This document shows, piece after piece, positions 8,569-17,738 of a stretch of 64,000 nucleotides of DNA. Both the position numbers and the translations under genes were made by a program. Below the pieces are notes generated by a model. The model saw nothing but the letters and a program-made list of their open reading frames with translations, searched no databases and had not been told where the DNA came from. The stretch comes from WHSP01 sp040905505 (lineage in GTDB: Bacteria; Gemmatimonadota; Gemmatimonadetes; Longimicrobiales; Longimicrobiaceae): assembly GCA_040905505.1 (NCBI GenBank), contig JBBDRL010000109.1, positions 1-64,000 of the forward strand. The letters are read 5' to 3'. The first letter of the stretch is position 1. The number at the start of each line of letters is the position of its first letter.

Positions 8569-10224
8569 ATGATCTGTTTGAGATCCGGTGCGCCGTCCGC
8601 GGTGCTGCTCGCGTCGCTGGCCGGCTCGCTGCTGGCCGGTCCGGTCGAGGCCCAGGAGCTGCCTCGCACGTGGCAGGAGCAGAACGACTTCCAGGCGGGG
8701 CCGACGCCCTTCGAACCCCTGATGGATTTCTGGTACGATCTGGAGCGAGTCAGCCCGAAGGTGAGCATTCAGCCGCTCACCCAGACGCTGCTCGATCGGG
8801 AGCTCACGCTCGTCACCATCTCCAACGAGCAGAACCTGACGCCACAGGATGCGATCCGGTCCGGGAAGACGATCGTACTGGTCGCCAACGCCGTACACGG
8901 CGGCGAGACAGCCGGCAAGGAAGCCAGCCAGCTCGTGGCGAAGGAGCTGATCGGTGGCGATCTGGCGCCGCTCCTGGAAGACATCGTCGTGCTGTTCATC
9001 CCCCTCATCAATCCCGACGGCGGTGAGGTGCTGCGCCGGACGAACGAGGAAGGGTTCGACATGAACCGCGACTACATCAAGCTCGAATCGCAGGAGGTCC
9101 ACGCGCTGGTGACGAAGGTGATGAATGAGTGGACGCCGGACATCCACGTCGATACCCACCATGGTGGGTCGGCCCCGTACACCATCACGTGGCAGGGCAC
9201 GCTCAACCCCGCGGCGGACGCCGAGCTCCGAGCCTATCCGTACGACGTCATCTTCCCGCGCATCCGATCGGCGCTCCGCGTGGAGGACTACGACGGGTTC
9301 GACTACTCGGGCGTGCGTACTGTGGAGGACGTCCGCGGCTGGGGCTCGACCTCGGTGGAGCCGAGAAAGCACCACGTCTACACGGGGCTGGTCAACTCGA
9401 TCGGCATTCTGCTGGAGACGCCGAACAACACGAGGCGGCTGCTGGACGACGGGACCGTGATCGAGGAGGTCCCGGAGGATCAGCGGTACTACACGAGGGT
9501 GCGCGGTCAGCATATCGCCATCCGGGAGATCCTCCAGGTCGCCGCGGAGCGGCGCGAGGAGATCAGGAACCTCACGAATGCATCGCGCCAGCGGGCGATC
9601 GCCAACGGCCGGGTCTACGACCTCGATGACCAGATCGTGCTCGACTACGAGCTCGCCAGTCGCGGTCGGGAAGAGGTTTGGATGCCTACCGAAGACGCTC
9701 CACTGGGCTATCAGCCCGAGCAGGTCGAGGTGTTCCTCCGGTGGGAGCCCGTCCGGACGACGCCTCGCCCGCTGGGTTACGTATTGCCCGTCTCGATGGC
9801 AAAGGTCGTCCCACTGCTCCTGGATCACGACATCACCGTTCACCGCTTCACCGAACCGACGACGCTGGAGCTGGAAGTCTACGACGCGACGGAGGTCACG
9901 GATGACTCGTATTTCCAGGGCCACTATCTCAAGTCGGCCGAGGTGGTCAAGAGTGTGGAGAGTGTCGAGGTGCCGGCGGGTGCCTTCTTCGTCTCGACTG
10001 CCCAGTCACGTGGTAACTTCATCGCCTATACCATGGAGCCCGAGACGGACGACAACCTCATCACCTGGGGATTCACCGATCATGAGCTGGAGGTGACGGA
10101 CGATGAGGAGGACGATCTTCAACGCGTGCCGATGATGCGCCTTGTCCGCGAGCAGCCGATGTCGCTGCTGGAAGTCGTTCCCTTCAACGAATACAGCCGC
10201 AACCGCTACTTCCAGACCTGGTAG
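8569..10224 (+). CDS. Secreted M14-family zinc carboxypeptidase
   Basis: A 551-residue secreted metallopeptidase. After a signal peptide (residues 1-29, ending PVEAQ) comes a carboxypeptidase A-like domain with zinc ligands H110 and E113 (NAVHGGETAGKE), a substrate-site block GFDMNRDYIKLES, the third ligand in HVDTHHGG (about residue 197) and the catalytic glutamate in GILLETPNN (E283). The region after about residue 380 is a C-terminal extension of unknown role. It likely trims peptides outside the cytoplasm for nutrition. The preceding gene is a small lipoprotein; both face the ABC-F gene downstream on the same strand. Confidence 0.88.
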   Translation: MICLRSGAPSAVLLASLAGSLLAGPVEAQELPRTWQEQNDFQAGPTPFEPLMDFWYDLERVSPKVSIQPLTQTLLDRELTLVTISNEQNLTPQDAIRSGKTIVLVANAVHGGETAGKEASQLVAKELIGGDLAPLLEDIVVLFIPLINPDGGEVLRRTNEEGFDMNRDYIKLESQEVHALVTKVMNEWTPDIHVDTHHGGSAPYTITWQGTLNPAADAELRAYPYDVIFPRIRSALRVEDYDGFDYSGVRTVEDVRGWGSTSVEPRKHHVYTGLVNSIGILLETPNNTRRLLDDGTVIEEVPEDQRYYTRVRGQHIAIREILQVAAERREEIRNLTNASRQRAIANGRVYDLDDQIVLDYELASRGREEVWMPTEDAPLGYQPEQVEVFLRWEPVRTTPRPLGYVLPVSMAKVVPLLLDHDITVHRFTEPTTLELEVYDATEVTDDSYFQGHYLKSAEVVKSVESVEVPAGAFFVSTAQSRGNFIAYTMEPETDDNLITWGFTDHELEVTDDEEDDLQRVPMMRLVREQPMSLLEVVPFNEYSRNRYFQTW

Positions 10225-10361
10225 CGAGGCGATCGGCAGACCCGTCGGATCCCGGCAACGGACCCCCGGCGACCGTTAGCCGCCCTCATCGTGGCGACTG
10301 CCGAGCGCCTGGTGCCGCGGCCCGGCCCTTCGGCGGCACCCAATCCGATTTATCCTGGCGT

Positions 10362-12314
10362 ATGATCTCTGTCTCGAATCTCGAAAAAACCTACGGCGAC
10401 CGCACCCTCTTCGCCGACGCCTCGTTTCAGCTCAACCCGGGTGAGCGGTACGGCCTCGTGGGCGCCAACGGGTCCGGTAAGACCACGCTCCTGAACATTC
10501 TGAGCGGGCACCTCGAAGCCAGCGACGGGACCGTCTCCATCCCGAAGTCCAGCCGACTCGGCGTCCTGCGACAGGACCAGTTTCTCTACGAGCAGGAAGA
10601 GATCCTGAACGTCGCCATGATGGGAAACGCGGAACTCTGGGACGTGATGGTCGAGAAGGAGGCCATCCTGGCGAGGGCGCACGAGCATTTCGACGGCGAT
10701 CGCTTCTCGGAGCTCGAAGAGGCCGTACAGCGCCTCGACGGGTACACCGCCGAGGCGCGGGCGGCCAGCATACTCGAAGGCCTCGGCCTGCCGGATGAAG
10801 TCCACCGCAAGCCGCTGTCGACCCTCTCGGGCGGGTTCAAGCTGCGCGTGCTGCTCGCCCAGGTCCTCGCCAGTGCGCCCGACGTGCTGCTCCTGGACGA
10901 GCCGACCAACCACCTCGACATCATCTCCATCCGCTGGCTCGAGAAGTTCCTCCGGGACTTCCAGGGCCCGATCGCGGTGATCTCCCACGACCACCGCTTC
11001 CTCGACAACGTGGCTACCAGCATCCTCGACGTCGATTATCAGACCGTCACCCTCTACAAGGGCAATTATACGGCGTTTCTCGATGAGAAGCGGGCGGACC
11101 GCGAGCGACGCGAGAAGGAGATCGAGGGGCGGGAGAAAGAGATCGCCCACCATCAGAAGTTCGTCGATCGGTTCAAGGCGAAGGCGAGTAAGGCGCGGCA
11201 GGCCCAGAGCAAGCTACGGATGATCGAGAAGAAGGCCGACGAGCTGGAGGAGCTTCCCGGTAGCTCGCGCCGCTACCCCAAGTTCCGTTTCGTCCAGCGG
11301 CGGCCAAGCGGCAAGGAGGTCCTCGCGGTCCGAGGAATCAAGAAGGCCTTCGGTGACAATGAGGTCCTGCACGGCGTCGACCTCGACGTCCACCGCGGAG
11401 ACCGTTTGGTCATCATGGGGCCGAACGGAATCGGGAAGTCGACGCTTCTCAAGATCCTGGTGGGGAACCTCGAGCCCGATGCCGGTGGCGTCACCTGGGG
11501 ATACGAGACCCATCCGGGGTACTTCGCTCAGGATCATCACGAGCAGATCGACGAGTCCGACCGGACGGCCGAGCAGTGGCTCTGGGATTTCTGCCCCGGC
11601 AAGGATCGGGGGTTCGTTCGGGGCCATTTGGGTCTCATGCTCTTTTCGGGGGAGGATGGGGACAAGCGCCTCAGCGCGCTATCCGGTGGCGAGGCGGCAC
11701 GCCTCGTATTCAGCCGGCTGGCGCTCGAGGAACCCAACGTCCTCGTACTCGACGAGCCGACGAACCATCTCGACCTGGAGTCCATCGAAGCACTGGTGGC
11801 GGGCCTGCAGAACTACGAAGGCACGCTCATCCTGGTCTCGCACGACCGCTGGTTCGTCGGCCAGCTCGCCACGCGCGTCGTCGAGATCAGTCGCGACGGC
11901 ATCCGCGATTTTCGCGGCACCTACGACGAGTATGTCCACGCCTGCGGGGACGACCATCTGGACGCCGACCGGGTCGTGCTCAAGGCCCGACGGGAAGAGA
12001 AGAAGGGCAGGGGGAAGCCGACGGGCAACGGAGAACCGAACGGCGATGGCCGGGCGGGGCAGAGACGTTCCGATGGAGGCTCGCCGCGGAAGGATCTCGA
12101 GTCACGGCGAGACGAGCTGACGAGTCAGGTCGATTCGGCCGAGGCGCGGATCGCGGAGATCGACGGGACCTTCGCCCGCCCCGGGTACTTCGCTGAAGCG
12201 CCGCAGGAAGAGGTCGCCGACCTGAATGCGGAGCGCCTGCGCCTCCAACAGACCGTCGAGCGCCTGATGATGGACTGGGAGAGCATCGAGAGTCGGATCG
12301 AAGCGCTGACGTGA
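10362..12314 (+). CDS. ABC-F family ATPase (YbiT/Uup type)
   Basis: A 650-residue soluble protein with two ATP-binding cassettes and no membrane domain. The first Walker A is GANGSGKTT (residues 34-42), with signature STLSGGFKLRV and Walker B VLLLDEPTNHLD; the second has GPNGIGKST, SALSGGEAARLVFSR and VLVLDEPTNHLD. Between them lies the ABC-F linker (HHQKFVDRFKAKASKARQAQ), and the C terminus carries a charged low-complexity tract followed by a coiled coil (residues 565-650). ABC-F proteins act on the ribosome E site in translation quality control or resistance; which role applies here cannot be read from sequence. Confidence 0.9.
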   Translation: MISVSNLEKTYGDRTLFADASFQLNPGERYGLVGANGSGKTTLLNILSGHLEASDGTVSIPKSSRLGVLRQDQFLYEQEEILNVAMMGNAELWDVMVEKEAILARAHEHFDGDRFSELEEAVQRLDGYTAEARAASILEGLGLPDEVHRKPLSTLSGGFKLRVLLAQVLASAPDVLLLDEPTNHLDIISIRWLEKFLRDFQGPIAVISHDHRFLDNVATSILDVDYQTVTLYKGNYTAFLDEKRADRERREKEIEGREKEIAHHQKFVDRFKAKASKARQAQSKLRMIEKKADELEELPGSSRRYPKFRFVQRRPSGKEVLAVRGIKKAFGDNEVLHGVDLDVHRGDRLVIMGPNGIGKSTLLKILVGNLEPDAGGVTWGYETHPGYFAQDHHEQIDESDRTAEQWLWDFCPGKDRGFVRGHLGLMLFSGEDGDKRLSALSGGEAARLVFSRLALEEPNVLVLDEPTNHLDLESIEALVAGLQNYEGTLILVSHDRWFVGQLATRVVEISRDGIRDFRGTYDEYVHACGDDHLDADRVVLKARREEKKGRGKPTGNGEPNGDGRAGQRRSDGGSPRKDLESRRDELTSQVDSAEARIAEIDGTFARPGYFAEAPQEEVADLNAERLRLQQTVERLMMDWESIESRIEALT

Positions 12315-12461
12315 GTTGAGCCGCTCCGGTCGCGCCGCTGAACACCGCGCGCGCCCTTGCTGGCGCTCGGCCGATCCCCTATCGTTCGCCCCGACCGCGC
12401 CGAGAGCCGTTCAGCCACGCCCCGACCCGCATCATGACCAGATCTCGCTCGCCCCGCTGAC

Positions 12462-13592
12462 GTGAGCAGCAGCGCGATCGCACCGAGGACGATGCCGACC
12501 TGGCTCCGGGCGGCGTTGGTGGTCTTCTTTCTCTACCTCTTCCTCGTCGGCGTGGCCTTTCTCGAGGCCGGTATCGCCGCCCTGGGCGAGGGTTTCCAGA
12601 CAGGCCTCCTCGAGTCGGTTTCCCACCCCATTTCCGGCGTCTGTGCCGGGCTCCTGGCCACAATCCTCGTTCAGTCCTCGTCGGTGTCGACCGCCACGAT
12701 CGTCGGCATGGTGGGCGCGGGAACGCTGCCGCTCTCCCTGGCCGTACCGATGATCATGGGGGCCAACATCGGCACGACCGTCACGAGCACGCTGGCCTCG
12801 CTCGGGAGCATCCGCAGGGCCGACGAGTTCCGGCGGGCCTTCGCGGCGGCGACGGTGCACGATTTCTTCAATATCTTCGCGGTCCTCATCCTGCTGCCAA
12901 TGGAGCTGGCGACCGGTTTCCTCCAGGACGTCGCGGAATGGTTGACGGATCTGCTATGGGGGGCCAGCGTCAGTGCGGGAGAGCCTCGTACCAGCCCGAT
13001 TCGCGCGGCGGTGCGACTGCCGGTGAACGCGTTCACGGAGCTCGTCGAGACGAGCCCCTCGATCGCGCTCATCCTCCTGGTGCTCGGCCTCGGACTGATC
13101 TTCACAGCCCTGACCCTGATCACCCGCAACATGCGGCGGCTGGTCGGCGGCGGCGTCGAGCGCGTCGTCAACCGCCTGATCGGGGGCGGTGGTGGAGCGT
13201 TGGGGATTCTCGTGGGTATCGGAGTAACGATCGCCGTGCAGTCGTCGTCGATCACCACGTCCATTCTCGTGCCGCTGGTCGCCGCCGGAATCCTCACGCT
13301 CCCGAGCGCCTATCCGATCACGGTGGGCGCGAATATCGGCACCACGTTCACGGCCTTGCTGGCGTCCCTGGCCGTGCTCCGGCCCGAGGGCCTGACGATC
13401 GCCCTGGTCCACACGGTGTTCAATATCACGGCGGTGATCATCATCTTCCCGATCTCGGCGGTCCGGATGGTCCCGGTCCGGCTGGCCGAGATGCTCGCTG
13501 CCCTCGCGGTGCGGCGTCATATGGTCGTCCTCGCCTACGGAGTCGGCCTGTTCATCGTTCTGCCGCTCCTCGGGCTGTTCCTGATTCGTTAG
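12462..13592 (+). CDS. Na+/phosphate cotransporter (NptA/PNaS family)
   Basis: A 376-residue membrane protein with the internal duplication typical of Na+/Pi cotransporters: two QSSS repeats (ATILVQSSSVSTATIVG and IAVQSSSITTSILVPL), each followed by a GANIGTT motif (MGANIGTTVTSTLASLG and VGANIGTTFTALLASLA). It imports phosphate, or exports it in some family members. A GTG at 12462 is the apparent start. The PhoU-like gene follows after 9 bases, a pairing common for this family; the PhoU partner probably limits phosphate flux. Confidence 0.9.
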   Translation: MSSSAIAPRTMPTWLRAALVVFFLYLFLVGVAFLEAGIAALGEGFQTGLLESVSHPISGVCAGLLATILVQSSSVSTATIVGMVGAGTLPLSLAVPMIMGANIGTTVTSTLASLGSIRRADEFRRAFAAATVHDFFNIFAVLILLPMELATGFLQDVAEWLTDLLWGASVSAGEPRTSPIRAAVRLPVNAFTELVETSPSIALILLVLGLGLIFTALTLITRNMRRLVGGGVERVVNRLIGGGGGALGILVGIGVTIAVQSSSITTSILVPLVAAGILTLPSAYPITVGANIGTTFTALLASLAVLRPEGLTIALVHTVFNITAVIIIFPISAVRMVPVRLAEMLAALAVRRHMVVLAYGVGLFIVLPLLGLFLIR

Positions 13593-13601
13593 AGACTCAC
13601 C

Positions 13602-14279
13602 ATGGTATTCAACTTCTTCCGTGGCCAACGGGGCGAGCGGCTCGACCGCATCGAGGCGAAGATGCAGGGGATGCTCGTCCATGATCGACACGAGTTCGAC
13701 CTTGCGATGGCCGCACTACTTGGCGAGGCCGTCGCGGAAAACGTCAACGACGATCTCCGATCGACCGATCGCAAGGTCAACCAGCTCGAACGTGAGATTC
13801 GCCGCGAGCTCGTCGTGAACGCAAGTGTCTTTGGCGGCATCGACACGCCCGCGGTGCTCGTATATATGTCTGTCGTCAAAGACATCGAACGGGTCGGGGA
13901 TTATGCCAAGAACCTGGTGGACCTGGCGCTCGATGGGGCGAATCTGGCCGAGGCGCCCGACGCGGATCTCTGGCGGAGCCTCACGACCGAGATCTCCCAG
14001 TACATCGCCGACGCCGGCGACGCCTTCCTCGCCCGCGAGGAAGACCAGTGCCGGCAGCTCCTCGGTCGCGGGGACGAGCTCCTCCAGATATTCGACGACG
14101 GCGTGTCGGCCCTCGTCCGTAACGACGACCATGGCGAGCACGCGGTCGCCCGCGCCCTCGCGCACCGGTATCTTAAGCGGGTCGTAGCGCATCTGATGAA
14201 CCTGCTGTCGGCCGTCGTGATGCCGCTCGATCGACTCGACTATTTCGATGAGGACCCGGAGGATCGCTCCGGCCGGTGA
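13602..14279 (+). CDS. PhoU-like regulator of phosphate transport
   Basis: A 225-residue, all-helical cytoplasmic protein with PhoU-domain features: LDRIEAKMQGMLVHDRHEF, DRKVNQLEREIRRELVV and the pair SVVKDIERVGDYAKNLVDL in one half, and AHRYLKRVVAHLMNLLSAVV in the other. The acidic/aspartate positions in the IERVGDYA motif are the usual metal-cluster ligands. It follows the Na+/phosphate cotransporter gene closely and probably forms an operon with it, acting as a brake on phosphate uptake. Confidence 0.85.
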   Translation: MVFNFFRGQRGERLDRIEAKMQGMLVHDRHEFDLAMAALLGEAVAENVNDDLRSTDRKVNQLEREIRRELVVNASVFGGIDTPAVLVYMSVVKDIERVGDYAKNLVDLALDGANLAEAPDADLWRSLTTEISQYIADAGDAFLAREEDQCRQLLGRGDELLQIFDDGVSALVRNDDHGEHAVARALAHRYLKRVVAHLMNLLSAVVMPLDRLDYFDEDPEDRSGR

Positions 14280-14400
14280 GCCGCGACGCGCCAGATGATC
14301 GGCTTGCCCGTGCCCTGCAAGCACGCCTATTTTCACGGCGTGCGCGTGCCCCCGCGCTACCCGGTCCCGCCCCACGCGTCCGAACCCCGCACCGGAAGGG

Positions 14401-14529
14401 GTGACCGATGCGTCGGGGCCTCACGGCACTCGGTACAGCCTCAGCGGGGTCCATATTGATGAGAACGATGTTCTGTATGCGGCCGATTCCGAGTCCGGCC
14501 CTGCCTCCATCCAGTACGTCGGAGAGTAG
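14401..14529 (+). pseudogene. C-terminal remnant of an NHL-repeat protein gene
   Basis: The frame from 14401 reads a fragment with YSLSGVHIDENDVLYAADSE, then SIQYVGE and a TAG at 14527-14529. This closely resembles the intact NHL protein encoded at 27284-28345, which has RPSGLFIDENDILYATDSES and then YIGSV. Upstream in the same frame there is a stop and no further similarity, and there is no start context, so only about 40 residues of a blade survive. It sits directly in front of the AI-2E family transporter gene, in the same reading frame. Confidence 0.65.
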
Positions 14530-14532
14530 ACC

Positions 14533-15699
14533 CTGAGAGCCCGAACTCTCGAGAGCCGCGTCTTCATCGCACTCGTCCTCGCGACGACTGCTGCTTTTCT
14601 CTGGCTCGTCCGCGACTTTCTTCAGCCGGTCTTCTGGGCTGCGGTCTTCGCGATCCTGTTCGGCCCCGTTTTTCGCCGCGTCAACCGGCTGGTCCGCGGG
14701 CGTAAGAGCATCGCTTCCTTCCTCACCATCCTGGTCGTCGTGGTGGTGGTGCTCGTCCCTTTCGGCCTGCTCATCGCCGCGGTCACGCAGCAGGCGCTCT
14801 CCCTGTACCGCCGTATCTCCACCGGTGACATCGACCTGCGGGCGCCGGTCGAGTTCGTCGAGCGCTCGCTCCCCGCCGTGACCGATATCCTCGGCCGGTA
14901 CGGCGTCGACATCGATCAGGTCCGCAGCTCGGTCGAGAACACCGCCATCTCCATCAGCCAGTACGTCGGCGGGCAGGCGCTCGCCATCGGCCAGAACACG
15001 CTCACCGTCGCGGTGATGTTCGGCCTGATGCTCTACCTGCTGTTCTTCTTCCTGCGAGATGGTGAGCGCATTGTGCGCGGCATGATCCGCGCCCTGCCGA
15101 TGGGTGACGCGCGGGAGGCGCGGCTGTTCGCGAAATTCGCCGAGGTCGCGCGCGCAACCGTCAAGGGCACTCTCGTCGTTGCCATCGTGCAGGGTGCATT
15201 GGGGGGTGTCCTCTTCACGATCGCCGGCATCGGCGCGGCCGTTTTCTGGGGTGTCATGATGGGGATTCTCTCACTGCTGCCGGCGGTGGGGCCCGCGCTG
15301 ATCTGGATTCCGGCGGCAGTCGTCCTTTTCGTGACCGGGGCGGTCTGGGAGGGGATTCTCGTGATCGCGGGTGGCGCGGTCGTCGTGGGGCTGGTGGATA
15401 ACATCCTTCGACCAATCCTCGTCGGCCGCGAGACGAAGATGCCGGACTACTTCGTCCTCATCGCCACCCTCGGCGGCCTCACCGTCTTCGGCCTCTCGGG
15501 CTTCGTCGCCGGACCGATCATCGCCGCGCTCTTCCTGGTCGTCTGGGAGATGTTCGCTGACGAGTACGCACCCGCCGATGCGCCCGGGTCCTACCCCAGT
15601 CCCCCGGCTCCTGCTGCGGTGCCTCCCCCCCCGACAGCACCTCCATCCGAGAGTCAGTCCGGCTCGCCCGAAGCACCCGCATCCGATTCCGAGAGCTGA
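14533..15699 (+). CDS. AI-2E family transporter (PerM/DUF20 type)
   Basis: A membrane protein of about 388 residues with the N-terminal family block LESRVFIALVLATTAAFLW and FWAAVFAILFGPVFRRVNR, a central LLFFFLRDGERIVRGMIRAL motif, later segments such as GIGAAVFWGVMMGILSLLP, and a proline-rich tail (last 45 residues). The homologous N terminus lies upstream of the first in-frame GTG (about 14740), and the only initiator-like codon after the preceding TAG is CTG at 14533, so a non-standard start is likely. Members export AI-2, indole or ions in different bacteria; the substrate here is unknown. Its 3' end overlaps the convergent response-regulator gene by 46 bases. Confidence 0.8.
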   Translation: MRARTLESRVFIALVLATTAAFLWLVRDFLQPVFWAAVFAILFGPVFRRVNRLVRGRKSIASFLTILVVVVVVLVPFGLLIAAVTQQALSLYRRISTGDIDLRAPVEFVERSLPAVTDILGRYGVDIDQVRSSVENTAISISQYVGGQALAIGQNTLTVAVMFGLMLYLLFFFLRDGERIVRGMIRALPMGDAREARLFAKFAEVARATVKGTLVVAIVQGALGGVLFTIAGIGAAVFWGVMMGILSLLPAVGPALIWIPAAVVLFVTGAVWEGILVIAGGAVVVGLVDNILRPILVGRETKMPDYFVLIATLGGLTVFGLSGFVAGPIIAALFLVVWEMFADEYAPADAPGSYPSPPAPAAVPPPPTAPPSESQSGSPEAPASDSES

Positions 15700-16055
15700 C
15701 GCTCGACCTCCTCCACGACCCGGCGTGGCTCGACCGGCTTAGCCAGATATCCGTCGCAGCCGGCAGCCTCCGCCCGCGCTCTGTCGGTCGCGAGTGCGTG
15801 GGCCGTGAGGGCGATGACCGGGATATGTGACGTCTCCTCCGAGGACTTCAGGATCTTCGTCGCTTCCCACCCATCGATCTTCGGGATCGAGATGTCCATC
15901 AGGATGAGGTCGGGGGATTGCTGTCTGGCCATCGTTATCCCCATCTCCCCATCGGTAGCTACGAGGACGGCATAGCCGAAGTGCTCGAGAATCGTCCGGT
16001 AGATCGCAGCGTTGTCCACATTGTCCTCCACCAGGAGGATGGTATTGGTCGACAT
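15654..16055 (-). CDS. Single-domain response regulator (CheY-like receiver)
   Basis: A 133-residue receiver domain without an output domain. The acidic pocket is ED at residues 10-11, the phospho-acceptor is D54 in LILMDISIPKIDGW, the conserved T/S and K are in VIALTAHALATD and GYLAKPVEP (K106). It begins 7 bases after the histidine kinase gene upstream on the same strand, so the two form an operon and probably a phosphotransfer pair. Output may be through protein contact or a phosphorelay. The last 46 bases overlap the convergent transporter gene. Confidence 0.88.
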   Translation of the reverse strand: MSTNTILLVEDNVDNAAIYRTILEHFGYAVLVATDGEMGITMARQQSPDLILMDISIPKIDGWEATKILKSSEETSHIPVIALTAHALATDRARAEAAGCDGYLAKPVEPRRVVEEVERQLSESDAGASGEPD

Positions 16056-16062
16056 GCTGATC

Positions 16063-17568
16063 TCAATCGAGTGGTGAATCGGCGGGCAGGCGCAGCGCGA
16101 ACGTGCTGCCTTGGCCTACCTCGCTCTCGGCCAGGAGGTCGCCGCCGAGGAGACGTGCCAGCTCACGGCTGACCGAAAGACCCAGACCGGTTCCGTCCGT
16201 GCTGCTGCGGAGATCACGGTCGAGCTGCTCGAAGGGTACGAAAATCTGCTCCAGATGCTCAGGCGCGACCCCGATCCCGGTGTCGCTGACGCGTACGATG
16301 ACGTCCGAGCCCTCGCGCTCGAGATCGACCTCGACCCAGCCCTGATCGGTGAACTTGACCGCGTTGCTCACCAGGTTGAACAGGATCTGGCGAAGCTTCC
16401 CGCCATCCGTGCGGATGATCTCCGGGTGATCGGGAACCTGGAGCCGCAGCTCGAGGCCCTGCCGCTCCGCCAGCGGCGATAGCAGATCGACGACTTCCGC
16501 CGCGATTGCCGTGCAGTCGACATCGCTGACATCGACGTTCTCCCCGCCGGCCTCGATCCGGGCGAGGCTCAGGACCTGGTTGACGAGCCCCAGCAGGTGC
16601 GTGGCTCCCGCTCTGACCCGATCGAGCTGCTTCTTCTGCTGAACGTTCAGCGGACCGGTAATCTCCGCGACAAGAAGGTCGGTATAGCCGATGATCGCAT
16701 TCATCGGCGTGCGGAACTCGTGGCTCATGACCGCCAGGAACTGGCTCTTGGCCTGATTCGCCCGGTTCGCCTCCTCCCGCGCCGCCTCGGCCGCCGACTT
16801 GGCCACTGCGAGCGCCTCATTCGCCTTGGTGAGTGACTCGTTGACGCTTCGGGCCTCTTCGATCTGCCGTTCCAGTTCCGTCGCCTGCTCTTCGAGATGC
16901 ACCGCCTGCGCCTGCAGCTCCTCGGTCTGCATCTCCAGCTCCGATGCCTGCTCCTGGATGCGGTCGCGGGCGTCCTCGAGTTCGGCGACCAGCCGCGAAT
17001 TTTCGATCGCCGTCGCCGCCCGCCGCGCCAGATCCGCCAGGAGCTTACAATCGAGCTGGGAGTACGTCCGCCCGGATTCGGCATGTACGAACGTCAATGC
17101 GCCGAGGACCGCGTTCGCGGTGCTGAGCGGTGCCGCCACGAACGATCTAAGCTGAAGTTGCTTGATGAGAGCCAGGTGCTCGGCGTCCTGCGCTGCCTCA
17201 CGCAGCAGCTCGTCCGGGATATTCTCGAGGTATTCGACCTCTCCCGACCGGATCACCTGCGGAACGCCGTGGGGAGCGCTCTCATCCGGCGGGTAGCGCT
17301 CCTGGAGGGCGTACACGAACGCCACCTTCTCCGGGTTCTGGTGCTCCACCGCGACACGCTCGGTTCGCCCATGCGGATCAATTAGATCGACCGCGCACCA
17401 GTCCGCGAACCGAGGGACCGCGAGCTTGGCGATGTTGCGCAGTGTCTGGGCGTAGTCGAGCGAAGACGCCAGGATCTGGCTCGCGTCCGCCAGGAAAGCC
17501 GCTCGCTCCTCGCTCCGGCGAAGTGCCTCCTCCATTTCGCCGTGTTTGTTCCTGTCCTCGGTATCCAT
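16063..17568 (-). CDS. GAF-domain sensor histidine kinase
   Basis: A soluble 501-residue kinase with no membrane segment. Residues about 25-190 form a GAF sensor (FADWCAVDLIDP, RSFVAAPLSTANAVLGALTF); 195-275 form a long coiled coil (AELEDARDRIQEQASELEMQ onward); H283 in VMSHEFRTPMNAIIGYTDLL is the phospho-acceptor; the ATPase domain carries NLVSNAVKFTDQGWVEV, VRVSDTGIGVAPEHLEQIF and GTGLGLSVSRELARLLGG. It probably senses a cytoplasmic signal and phosphorylates the receiver protein encoded just downstream. Confidence 0.9.
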   Translation of the reverse strand: MDTEDRNKHGEMEEALRRSEERAAFLADASQILASSLDYAQTLRNIAKLAVPRFADWCAVDLIDPHGRTERVAVEHQNPEKVAFVYALQERYPPDESAPHGVPQVIRSGEVEYLENIPDELLREAAQDAEHLALIKQLQLRSFVAAPLSTANAVLGALTFVHAESGRTYSQLDCKLLADLARRAATAIENSRLVAELEDARDRIQEQASELEMQTEELQAQAVHLEEQATELERQIEEARSVNESLTKANEALAVAKSAAEAAREEANRANQAKSQFLAVMSHEFRTPMNAIIGYTDLLVAEITGPLNVQQKKQLDRVRAGATHLLGLVNQVLSLARIEAGGENVDVSDVDCTAIAAEVVDLLSPLAERQGLELRLQVPDHPEIIRTDGGKLRQILFNLVSNAVKFTDQGWVEVDLEREGSDVIVRVSDTGIGVAPEHLEQIFVPFEQLDRDLRSSTDGTGLGLSVSRELARLLGGDLLAESEVGQGSTFALRLPADSPLD

Positions 17569-17738
17569 GCCCTTTTCTGATATTGTGATCGCGGGACCGC
17601 CAGTTCGCCCGCGCTCCGAACATGCCGCTACGGCACCCGTGATTGCAAGGGCTTCACGGCACTCTGCTGCCGGGATCGCTGGCTTGGAACGTGCACTATC
17701 GGAAGGTTCCTTCAGGGCCTATAAGAGGAGTGAATTGA

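Noticed and set aside
8308..9924. Long open frame (538 codons) on the minus strand
   Set aside because: It lies antisense to the M14 peptidase and the end of the lipoprotein gene, has a low-complexity Arg/Asp-rich translation, and no domain; it is a GC-bias shadow.
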